A DNA stretch of 64,000 nt, from positions 310,001 through 374,000 of the forward strand of contig NC_026501.1 of NCBI RefSeq assembly GCF_000182925.2. The letters are read 5' to 3'. Positions 11,030-22,262 of the stretch are shown here, piece after piece. The notes beneath the pieces are model-generated. The model saw only the letters and a program-made list of their open reading frames with translations. It made no database searches and was not told the origin of the DNA. The position numbers and the translations under genes are program-made. The DNA comes from Neurospora crassa OR74A. Taxonomy: Eukaryota; Ascomycota; Sordariomycetes; Sordariales; Sordariaceae. Position 1 is the first letter of the stretch. Each line of letters begins with the position of its first letter.

Positions 11030-14000
11030 TTTGAATGTGATGATGTTGTCTTGTCTGGGTCGAATGATACAGCTGGTCCGTTCCCCTGGTACAAGTGGAG
11101 GAGAGGCTGATGAGGAAAAGAAAAGACACACAACAAGGCGTCAGGTCATATGGGGGAGGGAAGGGGGATTATATAACGAGCTGGTGGTAGCTTTGACATA
11201 TGACGGATTCGAATGGTTCGTCCATACGGAGAATGACCCAGACGGGCATCCGGACCGGGAGCGTCTTCCCATGCATGCTGCTGAGTACGTACCAAGGAGG
11301 ACTAGCTTGGAGATTTTGAGAGTGTACATTGACAGGTACTGTGTGGCCAGGGGTCAGGGGGTGGGCAACCATTAGGCAGGGGGTGGGAAAGGGAACGGGA
11401 AAACCAGACCATTCAGGACCAGTCAGGACGAGCCAAACAGCTGCACCAAAGCTTAACCAATCCAACCATCTTGACCGGCCGCCGCCTCCACGAGTCTCCG
11501 CTTCCGGCTGTTGGTGTGGTGTCTTTGGAGGCTGTCTTGCCTGGGGTAGCGCCAAGGGACTAGACTTGGACACAGGCTAGGCTAGTCCATCCCCGATGCT
11601 GGAGTTGGGTGGTTTATGAAAGAAGGTTGTTGTCGTCGACCCGGATCACCGCTTGTGATGTCTAGAGTTGTGGGTTTCCGGTAGCTTGCCCTTCCCAGTC
11701 AAATCCATGCCAAGCACCAGCAGTCAAGGGTGTTCAGGGAGAGAGAGAAGTTGAAAAGTGTCTTCCACTCTCACATGCCGTATGTGGGGAACACGGTGGA
11801 TGTAACCTCTCCTCCCCGACCTTCCCCAACTTTTGTGGCCTGGCTTACTCCACCTCCACAATCCGTCACCCTGGTCTGCCCCCAGTGTGTCCCGTTCTGA
11901 CCCAGTATCTTTTCTCCTCGTTTTCCGTTGCCGAGCACAAGTTCGTCGTAAGTTTGGAGTGAAACTTTAAACGAGCGTTGGCTTGACGGCTGGCTCTTGT
12001 TCTCCATAGTCTCCAAAGTCTCTAGAATTCACTGTCGGGACAACCACCTCAAGGCCACGAGGAGTTATGATGGTAGAGCAAGAAGAATCTGGCATCTCCA
12101 TCTTGGGTTCATACACTAGATGTCCCGTCGTAGCATTGGGCAATGACATGGACCGGTTCTGCTGCGGCTTTGACTGCTGTCGTGCCTGTGTACCGAAACT
12201 TGACCACATTCGAGACAGTGCAACTCGACGAACAACGGCACAGGTACAAGCGAGTCCAGTGGTAGCGAACGGTGAATCGAAGGGTTGTTTTGGAACGGCC
12301 AACCAGACAACAGCGGCATAGGCGGACCGAATCTGCCATGGCACATCAGCCAGGTCTCGCCAAGCGAATGCATCAGATGTGTATTCGGGTTCGGTGGCGT
12401 TTGTCGAGGCGTCTTTATCTTCTGTACTTCGAGGATGTGCTTTGCTCGACCGCATGGCGGGCGACGTCCCGATGGATACTCACATTGAGGTTTTCCTCCG
12501 GGTCGAGTATCTCGCGGTGCCGGATATGACCTGTACGGGCGCGGCACATAACGACCAACGCCGCCGTAGAATGATATAGACACGGGGCGCGATCCGGGTC
12601 GAACGGGCCCAATGTTGCCGTGTTCTTGCCCACCCGGTCTGGAGGGTTTCGTGCCTCGCCTGCTCGCTTGCTCAACCAACCGCATCAGCATTTGCCAGCG
12701 GCGGCCACCGACACAGACTAGCTCTGCCTCCCGCGGCGGCGCGTATTGCCATGTTTAAGCTATATTTCAATATCAGGCAGAATGTAGAAATCTGGGATGT
12801 CCCTTGCTTGTTGGATCTAGGACGTCCCACGTCGGGACAGGATGTACTGCGTAAATTGAGCATGCTGATCCGCTTGACAGGTCATGCTACTGCATGTGTA
12901 GTGCGGTGCGGGAAGTAGGTATGTACACTACTCGACGCTAGACGCTTCACGATAGCAGGCCTCCAGTGGGCTACAGCGGGAACCACACACGGCTTGTGAT
13001 GGCGTCGAGGTGTGGTACAACCGGCCATCTGTGATTCTGGATCTCAAAGGGCCAGCGTCGTCGGCCCTTCCAGCGTACACAGGACCCAATTGATCATCAA
13101 ATGGCATCACCGTGGATGTTGGTCGAGATGGCGCCAACGGCGAAGATGGTGTATCCAATAGGTTAACCATGATCCGGATTTCTCGATTCTCGGCCAGAGA
13201 GCCGCATGGTATGCACGCCCAGCTCATCATGAGTTTGTGACTTGTGGGGAATCCTGATCGACGCCACCACATTTCACTTGGGAGAAGGGAGGTCAACCGA
13301 CATGTGAGCAGGCGAGCCTGACAGGTGGACAGGAAGGATTTTCCGCAAACCCGGCCCAAGAAGCGCCACAGAAGGCCGCCAGCAAGAGGCAGCTACCGGT
13401 AGGCTACCGAACACTGTTGTTGAGACAGTGTTAGCCTTCATCTGGTGATCACGAGATCCGGCCCTTGACCGTATGAAGACAAGCATGTTTGCTTCTTCGG
13501 GCTCTCACCCCAATTCCCCAGCTCTCCAGGTTTTCTTTCCCCAGCTTCCCCAGCTCTCCCCAAGCTGCCAGCCAGCAATACCCCAGAAAATCGGATGAGA
13601 CGAGGACAGTGCGCGATGTACCTCTGTGTCGAGGGGAGGGTGGGAGCAAGGGAAGATTATCCGTCTTGGCACGCATTTAGCCTGAAGTGCCCCTTGGCCG
13701 TTGATGGCGAGGGATGTTGACGAATGGGCGATGCTTTTGCCTTTTGGAGGTGAACGATGTTGGTCTTGGCTTTTTTTTCCCGTCTGATGCCCAGCCGCGG
13801 CATTGTTGGTTTTGAATGCTCGCAGATTCGGGACGAGGACCGACATTTTTTTGGTTATTTTTCTGACAGTGAATTTGACGATGGTGGAGTCTGGACTCGA
13901 CGAGTGGTTCAAACACATGTGCTTCTGGAACCCATTAGATTCGATATACACCATGGTTGCCATGTGGAATGTGTATTTGGCGATGGATAAACGGCAATGG

Positions 14001-15062
14001 CCATTGAACTGGAACTCTTTCCGGTCGAGGGAACAAGACCGAGTGGATCGTGGATAAACACCCCAAACACACGACTATTCACTGTGGCTTCTCCACTTCA
14101 TCGGCAATGATTTTGGCGATGGATGATGGCATTATGGTATCATGGTCTTTGACACTCGCGGTGTCCGACTCCACTGTAGACAGAGATATACATAGTAAAC
14201 AGGGTGAAAGGTACGGTAAAGATCAAGTAAACAAACCTCGGCTAACAAGTGAGGCCGATAGTTGAAAGGTTTTCATGCTGTCTGACATTGAAACATTGGA
14301 GGCGAGTGTGTGAGGCCACACTGGACATGACGGCCAGACGAATGAGAGTGTGTATGTTGACCCAAGGACATGGACCTCTGGGAGAAGAGGGTGAGTCGAT
14401 ATCGATGTATTGACTCGGAATGAAGGACTCTTCAAGACAGCATTTGACACAGTGAAAAAAGATACTTTTCCGTCCAAATGAAACCCCAGTCGGATCAACC
14501 TTGGGGAAAGGCGGGGGAATGGTATGGGGGAAGGCGAATTATGGGGAAGAGAGTCTGGAGAAGGAAAAAGTGGCAGACGGGGAAATCTGGGGAGAAGAGA
14601 AGATTGGAGAAAGTCGGCATTTCGGGAGGGAAGCCGAAAGAGGGACAAGGGAAGAGGGCGCACAGACCACTCACTCACTTGGGTATTCGCTTGGTTTGCC
14701 GTGTCTGCCACCTGGTCGCGAATGTGGCATATTCTGAGGCACATGGAGTCAAAGAGAAATGTGTAAAGTTATGTAAGTGCTCTGGGCTGTTTACTTTCCA
14801 CCTGGGTTGGCATCGAAGAGGGCTTGTTGGTGGAAAGAGGAGGGCCAGTGATGTTGATGTCTTCTCTTGTTCTGACTGCTGTCCCAGGGTTAGGGTCCAG
14901 CATGTCACTGTCCAGGAAATCATGTGAAGACGCTGCAGCCACTGTAATGGAGCCCCACTCTCGGCCGCGTCCACTGCGGCAACTGCGCGTCGATGATGAC
15001 CGCGTCCATCTGATATTGATTTGACCACCGAGATATTTAATTCAACCACCAATTCACACAAA
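11030..15062. other. Long region between cdt-2 and msh-3 with no supported gene
   Basis: Four kilobases separating two divergent genes. The part next to 11.0-12 kb is the probable cdt-2 promoter. A minus-strand frame at 11967-12455 and its neighbours contain one good GTGAGT donor but no consistent ATG or upstream exon, so I do not call a gene. The region 13.4-14.9 kb has only short frames. The msh-3 leader lies at the right end. Confidence 0.5.
11169..11176 (-). promoter_or_regulatory. TATA box candidate for cdt-2
   Basis: The minus strand reads TTATATAA about 140-147 bases before the cdt-2 ATG. The distance is normal for an inducible fungal gene. I could not identify a convincing CGG-N5-CCG (CLR-type) site by eye. 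Confidence 0.45.
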
Positions 15063-18000
15063 ATGGCTGGCCCATCACGACTCCCCGACAAGAAACAGGC
15101 CTCCATCTCGAGCTTCTTCACCCCACGAAACACCAGTCCGCTGGTCAACCTCAGCCAAAACGCCTCCAAGAAGCCGCCACCAGCCGAGTCTAAATCATCC
15201 AAGTCGACATCCTCGAGGAAACGACCCGAACCCCAAACCGACGATAGCGAAGATGACGTTCCCAGAGATGCCAAACGGCGCAGGTCGAATGGCCCATCGG
15301 CAGCAACAGACACCGAAGACGCCGTTGCCTCACTGAAGCTTTCTTCCTCCTCCCGAACAGAACGGTACGCTCTTAACTCGAGCCGGCCCTCCCAAGACGA
15401 GCAAGAGAAGGAAGAAGACGTCGCCGAACGCAAAAAGAAGGAAGAACTCCACCGAAAGTTTGTCAAGAAGCTCGGTCACCCCGACAGCATGTTCAGCTAC
15501 AGACAACGAGACACCGAGTCCGCTGCCGTCGAGGGCGAAGGCGAAGAGGGCGAAGACGACGAAGAGGAACCAGCACCCAAAACCACGGCCAAAAAGAAGG
15601 GCGCCAAGACGGGCAAGCTCACTCCCATGGAGCTGCAGTTCCTCGAAATCAAACGGAAACACATGGATACACTCTTGATCGTCGAGGTCGGGTACAAATT
15701 CCGCTTCTTTGGCGAAGACGCCCGCATCGCGGCCCGAGAACTGAGCATCGTCTGTATACCGGGCAAGTTCCGATACGACGAACACCCTTCCGAAGCCCAC
15801 CTCGACCGTTTTGCGTCTGCCAGCATACCCGTCCACCGGTTGCCTGTCCATGCTAAGCGTCTTGTTGCTGCCGGGTACAAAGTCGGAGTAGTCCGGCAGA
15901 TCGAGACGGCCGCCTTAAAAAAGGCTGGCGATAACCGTAACGCCCCCTTTGTCCGAAAGCTCACCAATGTCTATACCAAGGGCACCTATATCGATGAGAC
16001 GGGCGAGCTGGACCAGCCAGGCGAGACAACGGGTGCTTCCTCTGGTGGTTACCTGCTTTGTTTGACAGAGACCCCGGCCAAGGGCATGGGGACTGACGAA
16101 AAGGTCAATGTCGGCATCATTGCCGTCCAGCCTGCTACCGGTGACATCATTTACGACGAGTTCGAGGACGGCTTCATGCGGCGGGAGATCGAGACCCGAC
16201 TGCTTCATATTTCTCCCTGCGAGTTTCTCATCGTCGGCGACCTCAGCAAAGCCACTGATAAACTCATCCAACATCTCTCCGGCAGCAGCACCAATGTCTT
16301 TGGTGACAAGAGTCGTGTCGAGAGAGTCCCCAAGAGCAAGACCATGGCAGCCGAGTCTTACTCGAACGTCACGGATTTCTACGCCGGGAAGGCCAAGGAC
16401 AGCGATGAACGCTCAGCAGCTCTGCTCAATAAGGTGCTCAAGCTTCCAGAGGCCGTCATGATTTGTCTCTCGGCCATGATCACCCACCTGACCGAGTATG
16501 GCCTACAGCACATCTTTGACCTTACCAAATATTTCCAATCATTCAGCACACGCCAACACATGCTCATCAACGGCACCACCCTCGAGTCTCTCGAAGTCTA
16601 CCGTAACGCCACCGACCACTCCGAGAAGGGCTCTCTGCTTTGGGCCCTGGACAAGACGCACACCCGCTTCGGCCAGCGTCTCCTCCGCAAATGGATTGGC
16701 CGCCCTCTCCTCGACCAGCAACGCCTAGAAGAGCGCGTCTCGGCAGTCGAAGAACTACTAAACAATCAGTCCACCGCCAAGGTCGACAAACTAGTCAACA
16801 TGCTCAAGTCCATCAAGGCCGACCTCGAGCGCAGTTTGATCAGGATCTACTACGGCAAATGCACCCGCCCCGAACTCCTCTCAACTTTACAAACCCTCCA
16901 AAAGATCTCCTTCGAATACGCCCGCGTCAAATCTCCTGCCGACACGGGCTTCTCCTCCACTTTGCTCACATCCGCCATCATGACCCTGCCGTCCATCAGC
17001 CCCATGGTCACCGCCCACCTCTCCAAAATCAACGCCGAAGCCGCCCGCAAAGACGACAAGTACGCCTTCTTCCTCGAGCAGCACGAAACCGAGGACATTT
17101 CCGAACACAAACTGGGCATCGCAGCTGTGGAACAAGACCTCGACGAACACCGCTCCGAAGCCGCCAAGGACCTGGGCAAGAAAGTTCCCGTCAACTACGT
17201 AACCGTGGCGGGCATCGAGTACCTAATCGAAGTACCCAACACGGACCTCAAGCGCGTCCCAGCTTCATGGGCCAAGATCTCCGGAACCAAGAAAGTCTCG
17301 CGGTTTCACACTCCTACAGTACTGAGGTTGATAGCCGAAAGAGATCAACACAAGGAATCCCTAGCTTCAGCCTGCGACCAAGCCTTTTCCGACCTACTAT
17401 CGCAAATAGCAGGGGAGTACCAACCGCTCCGCGACGCCGTCTCCTCATTATCCACTTTGGACTGCCTCTTGTCACTAAGCACAGTCGCTGCATTACCAGG
17501 CTACACCAAACCCACTTTCCTACCCTCTTCCCATCCTTCTTTCCTCTCCATCACCGAAGGCAGACATCCCATAGCCGAACACCTGTTGCCCAATGGGTAC
17601 ATCCCATTTACCATGTCCCTCGGCACTTTGTCTTCGTCCGCCTCTTCCCCTGACCCTAACCCTACCAGTCCCTCTGGAAAGCCAGCCCTAGCCCAACTAA
17701 TCACTGGTCCCAACATGGGCGGCAAATCCTCCTACACCCGCGCCGTCGCGCTGTTGGTCTTACTCGCCCAGATCGGCTCCTTCGTGCCCGCCACTTCCAT
17801 GTCTCTCACCCTCTCCGACGCCATCTTCACCCGCATGGGCGCCCGCGATAATTTGTTCAAAGGCGAATCGACATTCATGGTCGAAGTCTCCGAGACGGCT
17901 GCCATTCTGCGCCAAGCAACCCCCCGGAGTCTGGTGGTGCTTGACGAGCTAGGCCGCGGCACGTCCACGCATGATGGACGGGCGATCGCTGGTGCCGTGT

Positions 18001-18500
18001 TGGAGTATGTGGTTAGGGACGTGGGGTGCTTGATGCTGTTCGTGACGCATTATCAGGATTTGGCTGGGGTGGCGGAGGGTTTGACCGTAGGTGAGGGAGA
18101 GGAGAAAAGACGGGGAGTGGAGTGTGTGCATATGCGGTTTGCGAGTAATAAGTCTAGGACTTCGATGGATGATGATGCGATGGAGGTGGATGGGGATGGG
18201 GATGGGCAAGAAGGTGCAGGGGCGGATAAGGATGAAGAGGAAGAGATTACCTTCTTGTATGATTTGGCGCCGGGTGTGGCGCATAGGTCGTATGGACTGA
18301 ATGTTGCGAGACTGGCGAGGATACCGAGGAAGGTGTTGGAGGTTGCTGCGAGAAAGTCGAGTGAGTTGGAGAAGGAGGTGAGGGCAAAGAGAATCAAGGG
18401 GGCGATGGGGTTGGTGGGGGGTGTGTTGTATGGGGGAGGTGCCCCTGGTGATCAAGAGGAGAAGTTGGAGCAGTTGGTGGGGTTGGTTGAGCAGTTGTGA
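15063..18500 (+). CDS. msh-3: DNA mismatch repair protein Msh3 (MutS beta subunit)
   Basis: A single-exon gene for 1145 residues. With Msh2 it forms MutS beta, which recognises insertion/deletion loops in the nucleus. A PCNA-binding motif, QASISSFF, sits at residues 12-19, followed by a disordered basic linker. The mismatch-binding domain begins near 180 with [19 protein letters not shown] and [21 protein letters not shown], a pattern specific for Msh3 rather than Msh6. The core, lever and clamp domains follow. The ATPase has Walker [10 protein letters not shown] at 881-889 and Walker [17 protein letters not shown] at about 957-972. The C-terminal helix-turn-helix region ends the protein. The start at 15063 (MAGPSRL) matches the length I recall for the N. 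crassa protein. An in-frame ATG at 15021 would add 14 residues with no conserved content. The gene is convergent with the RNase H-fold gene, with 157 bases between the stops. Confidence 0.95.
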   Translation: MAGPSRLPDKKQASISSFFTPRNTSPLVNLSQNASKKPPPAESKSSKSTSSRKRPEPQTDDSEDDVPRDAKRRRSNGPSAATDTEDAVASLKLSSSSRTERYALNSSRPSQDEQEKEEDVAERKKKEELHRKFVKKLGHPDSMFSYRQRDTESAAVEGEGEEGEDDEEEPAPKTTAKKKGAKTGKLTPMELQFLEIKRKHMDTLLIVEVGYKFRFFGEDARIAARELSIVCIPGKFRYDEHPSEAHLDRFASASIPVHRLPVHAKRLVAAGYKVGVVRQIETAALKKAGDNRNAPFVRKLTNVYTKGTYIDETGELDQPGETTGASSGGYLLCLTETPAKGMGTDEKVNVGIIAVQPATGDIIYDEFEDGFMRREIETRLLHISPCEFLIVGDLSKATDKLIQHLSGSSTNVFGDKSRVERVPKSKTMAAESYSNVTDFYAGKAKDSDERSAALLNKVLKLPEAVMICLSAMITHLTEYGLQHIFDLTKYFQSFSTRQHMLINGTTLESLEVYRNATDHSEKGSLLWALDKTHTRFGQRLLRKWIGRPLLDQQRLEERVSAVEELLNNQSTAKVDKLVNMLKSIKADLERSLIRIYYGKCTRPELLSTLQTLQKISFEYARVKSPADTGFSSTLLTSAIMTLPSISPMVTAHLSKINAEAARKDDKYAFFLEQHETEDISEHKLGIAAVEQDLDEHRSEAAKDLGKKVPVNYVTVAGIEYLIEVPNTDLKRVPASWAKISGTKKVSRFHTPTVLRLIAERDQHKESLASACDQAFSDLLSQIAGEYQPLRDAVSSLSTLDCLLSLSTVAALPGYTKPTFLPSSHPSFLSITEGRHPIAEHLLPNGYIPFTMSLGTLSSSASSPDPNPTSPSGKPALAQLITGPNMGGKSSYTRAVALLVLLAQIGSFVPATSMSLTLSDAIFTRMGARDNLFKGESTFMVEVSETAAILRQATPRSLVVLDELGRGTSTHDGRAIAGAVLEYVVRDVGCLMLFVTHYQDLAGVAEGLTVGEGEEKRRGVECVHMRFASNKSRTSMDDDAMEVDGDGDGQEGAGADKDEEEEITFLYDLAPGVAHRSYGLNVARLARIPRKVLEVAARKSSELEKEVRAKRIKGAMGLVGGVLYGGGAPGDQEEKLEQLVGLVEQL

Positions 18501-18657
18501 GTGGTTACGGGTTAAAGGTTATGACATAAAGGTAGAGAAAGGATCATGATATAGTGGTATAAGACTCAAGTCCTTCAAGTAGGTACCTAACCAGCTCTCT
18601 CCGACAGATAATCAACACATCAAACCACATCCTGGAAAGATCCAGAGTACATCTCCT

Positions 18658-20088
18658 CTACTCATCCTCGGACGGCCTACCCTTCAGGACCTTGGCCATA
18701 TCCTCATTTACCATACTAAACGCACCGCTTCGTTCCCAAATTGGCGGCATTTCAAGCAGCGAATCACTGCTGAAATTCGTCTGCACTGCAGAACCAGCGA
18801 AACGATCGAGCATATCCCCACCCTCTTGTCTCTTGAGCTTTGGCGCGCGTAGAGAACGTGCTGGACGATTAATCTCTCTTTTCTTAATCCGGTCCACAAC
18901 TTTGGTGAGATCCCCGTGGAGTGCATCGAGGATGCCATCCCTCCGCCAGACAGGCCTGTCTTTTTGCTGGAAGATGACACCAGCGCCGTCAGCGCTCCCG
19001 TGCTTGTCCCCGCTCTTCCACCATCCCGCAACATGGTCAGCAAGCCTGTGAGCTAGCACGCAGCACCTTGGTAGCCACCGTAGCTTTACCTTGCAATCCC
19101 ACTCATCAAACAGATAGTGAGATTGCCAGACGATGGCACGCAGCAGTGGCATAGACAAGGCGTCAGCATCGGTCATGCCCTCACTCTCTGGGACCGGACG
19201 TCTAGCAATGCGGTTGATGACATCCTTGCAGTCCGAGAAAATGTTCACCGAGACTCCGGAAGAGGGTTGTTGGCGCTTGACTATTGCAATCACAGTCTCG
19301 AGTGCCTGTGAGACAGCGGCCATCTCGGCGTGGCGGGAGGAGTAAACGCGGTGTGAGCTCCACGACCGGATGTTGAAGTCATTTCTTTTCAAATCATCCT
19401 CCTGGGTATTGAGCTCAGGGCGGGTATTATCCCAGGATTCATTGCTATGGCCATGGTCGAACTCGACGGCTCCCTGCCCGTGGTACGGGTTACGGAAGAC
19501 TACGCCGTAGCCGCCGCGGGCAAGTATTTTGGGTTCCGCGTTTTGCGGGCTTTGGTAGGACCCGTCAACAAACAGATTGAACTGTGGCTTTCCATCCACC
19601 ATCAACGGGGCTTTCTGTGCTTGTCGGGCAACTTTTCCCGCACTGCCTTGCTTGTTTTTCTTTCGCGTGGCGATGATGATTTCGCCTTTGAAGGCGCGAG
19701 TCTCATCCCACCACAGAGGAATTCGTGTATCACCGCTGGGTGATGGAGACCGACCATCGCGGTGTGGTCTGATGTCATCAATGGTCGCTTGACCATTTTG
19801 GGCAGAGGAATCAGAGAAGAAAACAAATCCATCAGGCTCACTTGGCGACGTCCTGGGAGGAGGGACAGCAGAAGTGGTGTATGCCTCTTCGACACTTTTG
19901 ATGGCTTCATCAAGAGTTGGAAAGGCGTTCTGGACGGTTTCCGATGCGTTATCGGGGAGTGTCTCTTGCTGAGTCTCGGAATTAACAGTCTGGGTGCTGG
20001 ATTTGTCCTCAAGTTTGGGACGCTTTTCTTGATGATCGCGGATGTCGGCCGAAAAGCTGAGTCTCGAGGGTCTTTTTTGGGTAGACAT
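18658..20088 (-). CDS. RNase H-fold protein
   Basis: A single-exon frame of 476 residues. Residues 1-165 look disordered, with a basic patch KRPSRL...KRPKLE near the N-terminus that may serve nuclear import. The RNase H-like domain spans about 165-360. The four acidic residues of the family occur in the right order and spacing: D175 in FNLFVDGSY, E255 in RHAEMAAVSQALE, D286 in NIFSDCKDV and D351 in HRLADHVAG. The catalytic site therefore looks complete. There is no hybrid-binding domain of the RNase H1 type, and no reverse transcriptase or integrase, so I take it as a cellular gene of the fungal RNase H-like group. The ATG at 20088 is preceded by a likely 5' UTR intron: CTAAC at about 20147-20151 and a TTTCCAG acceptor ending at 20122. 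A decayed copy of its first 85 codons and leader lies upstream at 21.6-22.1 kb. The biological substrate is unknown. Confidence 0.8.
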   Translation of the reverse strand: MSTQKRPSRLSFSADIRDHQEKRPKLEDKSSTQTVNSETQQETLPDNASETVQNAFPTLDEAIKSVEEAYTTSAVPPPRTSPSEPDGFVFFSDSSAQNGQATIDDIRPHRDGRSPSPSGDTRIPLWWDETRAFKGEIIIATRKKNKQGSAGKVARQAQKAPLMVDGKPQFNLFVDGSYQSPQNAEPKILARGGYGVVFRNPYHGQGAVEFDHGHSNESWDNTRPELNTQEDDLKRNDFNIRSWSSHRVYSSRHAEMAAVSQALETVIAIVKRQQPSSGVSVNIFSDCKDVINRIARRPVPESEGMTDADALSMPLLRAIVWQSHYLFDEWDCKVKLRWLPRCCVLAHRLADHVAGWWKSGDKHGSADGAGVIFQQKDRPVWRRDGILDALHGDLTKVVDRIKKREINRPARSLRAPKLKRQEGGDMLDRFAGSAVQTNFSSDSLLEMPPIWERSGAFSMVNEDMAKVLKGRPSEDE

Positions 20089-20966
20089 GCTGAAGATCTG
20101 GAAGCTTTACGACCTGGAAGTCTGGAAATAGGGATATATACACTTGTTAGCATTCTGATCCGTGAAAGGCAACCACACCTCAAGTGAGCCAGGATCGTGG
20201 TTCTTCCAGCGCCATGTCACAGTCGTGATCATGAGCAAATGTTGGGAAGGACCGCCCGTTGAGATGTAGATCTCTGATTCCTAACGCGACTACTTGAGGC
20301 TCTGGATGCCTCAGCAAGTATGGAAAGAGTTTGAAGTAATGAAGACGTACGGAAGAAACACCTACCTTGGCTTGTAAAGCTCAAAATTGGAGGATGAGCA
20401 AGCAAGCACCCAACGATGGTAACTGATGCGCAAGTTGGAAGTAGTAGGTTACCAGGCAAATGAGACAAGGCGCGACTGAGTACAAAGTAGAGAGAGGAAT
20501 GAGGGTCGAGGGAGAGGCAGAGCATGGAAGAGACGGCTGACTGTGATGAGCGAGTGCAAAGGAAACCGAAGAAGGCGGGGCAGAGAAGGCCGGCTCTTTG
20601 GCCACGTCATTGACGAAGTCAGAGACGAATACGGAAGGAGCGAGGTAATGCTTTGCCTGTATTGGGGTGACGACAGCACGGAGTGAACCAGCTTTCAGTT
20701 GGAAGGTACGCTCAACCTCTCACCACCACCTAGAACATATCCACAAAACCTCAAAACGCAGATCGATGGCACAAGCACCTCCTTCTCATCATTCGTGGTC
20801 ACAACGAGGGAAAATTATAAAATACACCATGAAGCCCGCTGAGATCTCGCGACGGTATAAAGAAAACACATATTTGATCAAGAAGGAGAGGAAAGTGGTG
20901 GTGGATGGGGAGGATACAGATACCCGAGGGAAAAATAACAAAAAATAATGGGCTGATAAACTCAAT

Positions 20967-21076
20967 TGCCACCTCTCGGGGTCGAACCTGAGGCCTGCCG
21001 TCCCGCCGTATATCCGGCCTTACCATTGCTTAGGAGCAGACGTCAAAGGCTGTGCTACCACTACACCACGGAGCCA
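20967..21076 (-). tRNA. tRNA-like Pol III element, possibly a tRNA pseudogene
   Basis: Read on the minus strand, the segment has a good A box (TGGTGTAGTGG) with a D-stem GTGT/GCAC, and a good B box (GGTTCGACCCC). A T6 run that could stop Pol III lies about 20 bases past the 3' end (plus-strand A run at 20940-20945). A five-pair anticodon-type stem, GCCTT/AAGGC, encloses about 24 bases, as in an intron-containing tRNA. However, the acceptor strands GGCTCCG and GGTGGCA do not pair well, the T-stem has mismatches, and residue 33 is not clearly T. The isotype cannot be assigned: the loop could read GAC, TGA or ACG depending on register. I call it tRNA-like, either a pseudogene or an odd Pol III transcript. 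Confidence 0.4.
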
Positions 21077-21639
21077 CTGAGTTTACCAGCTTGCGGGGGT
21101 TGTTGGAAACAGGTACGGAAGGGGTGCTTATATACCTCTAGGTACCCAGGTGTGCCTTCCTCCCTTACTTGAATAAAACACGAGCCAGCCGCAGGCAGTC
21201 CCGGTCTCCTTCCTTCCAAGTACTTACTTCCCAGTCGCAACTCGAACCCAACACCCAGGGCACCCAACTTAACCACTTTGCGTGGAAATGGCTTTCATGT
21301 TCGCTGTCACTGAGTGCTCAAGGGAGCTCTCTCTCGTCGTCGTCATAAGTACAGGTATCTTTGGAGATTTCCCTTCCATCACATAGGGTATACTTCAAGG
21401 GAAAGGATGCGCACTGGTCATGTCGGTCTTCTCTCGTTGCTCCCCAGATCGTTCTTCGCCTCTACTCTTCTCCTTCGAATCCACTAAACTGAGTGTACTT
21501 TTGGCAAGCTCTGTGGGAGACGAAACACTTCCTCTTTGCCTACCTACCTATTTTACCAGCCTGCCTGCTCAAATCCTACTTGATTTATTGTAACCGTAGA
21601 ACCAGAAAAGGCCGTAAATTTATTGATCTTGCTTGGTCA

Positions 21640-22140
21640 ATGGTAATGCCTTTTGACGGGGATTAGAGAGCGTGGAGAGAACAGCGCTTGTCTCTTGGAC
21701 GCTTTCGAGAGTTGTATCGAGAGTCCAAAAGGCGTTCTGAACGGGTTCCTGGCGCATTCTCGGGGAGTGTTTCTTGCTGCTGGATCTCGGAATTAACAGT
21801 CTCGGTACTGGGCTCATCAACCTTGAGACGCATTCTTGATAGTTCGCAAAGGTCGACTAAAAGGTTCGGTCTCGGGGGTTTAGGTGGTTATGCTGGAGAT
21901 CTGGTGCCTATATAGGTTGGAAGTCTAGTAGGAGAAGAAAGAGACAGACCGTACTTGTAATGCAGTGAGTGTAAAAGGTGAGAATAGCGGGGCATCTTTG
22001 GCCACGTAACTAACGAAGGGAAGAAATATATAAGGAAGAAGCGAGGCCAGGAGTTTGCTTATCATCCTCTGTTGGATACAGCATTTCTACTTAAATTGGG
22101 AGGTACACTCGACACCTCTCACCACTATACCACTAGATAT
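21640..22140 (-). pseudogene. Decayed partial duplicate of the RNase H-fold gene and its leader
   Basis: The segment aligns by eye with the 5' end of the gene at 18.66-20.09 kb and with its upstream DNA to about 20.72 kb. Shared stretches include GGAATTAACAGTCT, AAAGGCGTTCTG and GGGGAGTGT in the coding part, and CTTTGGCCACGT and ACCTCTCACCAC in the leader. Only about the first 85 codons are represented. The start codon equivalent reads ATA instead of ATG on the minus strand, and the frame is disrupted, so this is not a gene. About 400 bases present between coding part and promoter in the parent are absent here. Several differences are C-to-T or G-to-A, as expected from repeat-induced point mutation in Neurospora, although the copy is short for RIP. 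Confidence 0.75.
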
Positions 22141-22262
22141 AACAATTGAACGCAAATTGACATTCAGTCTTCTAGTACATCTTCATCATACCTAGTAGTC
22201 AATACAACGAGGGGGAATCACTACCTAAACACACACACTACAAGCCCATCAATCCTTCCTCC

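Noticed and set aside
11967-12691. Minus-strand frames with a GTGAGT donor near 12490, suggesting a two-exon gene
   Set aside because: The phase fits one acceptor, but there is no ATG in the first piece, upstream stops are close and no family is recognisable. Evidence is too thin to call a gene.
12116-12691. 191-residue minus-strand open frame
   Set aside because: Arg/Pro/Ser-rich with no conserved pattern; it overlaps other equally weak frames.
15021-15062. Upstream in-frame ATG extending Msh3 by 14 residues
   Set aside because: The extension has no conserved content, and the shorter start places the PCNA-binding motif at the usual extreme N-terminus.
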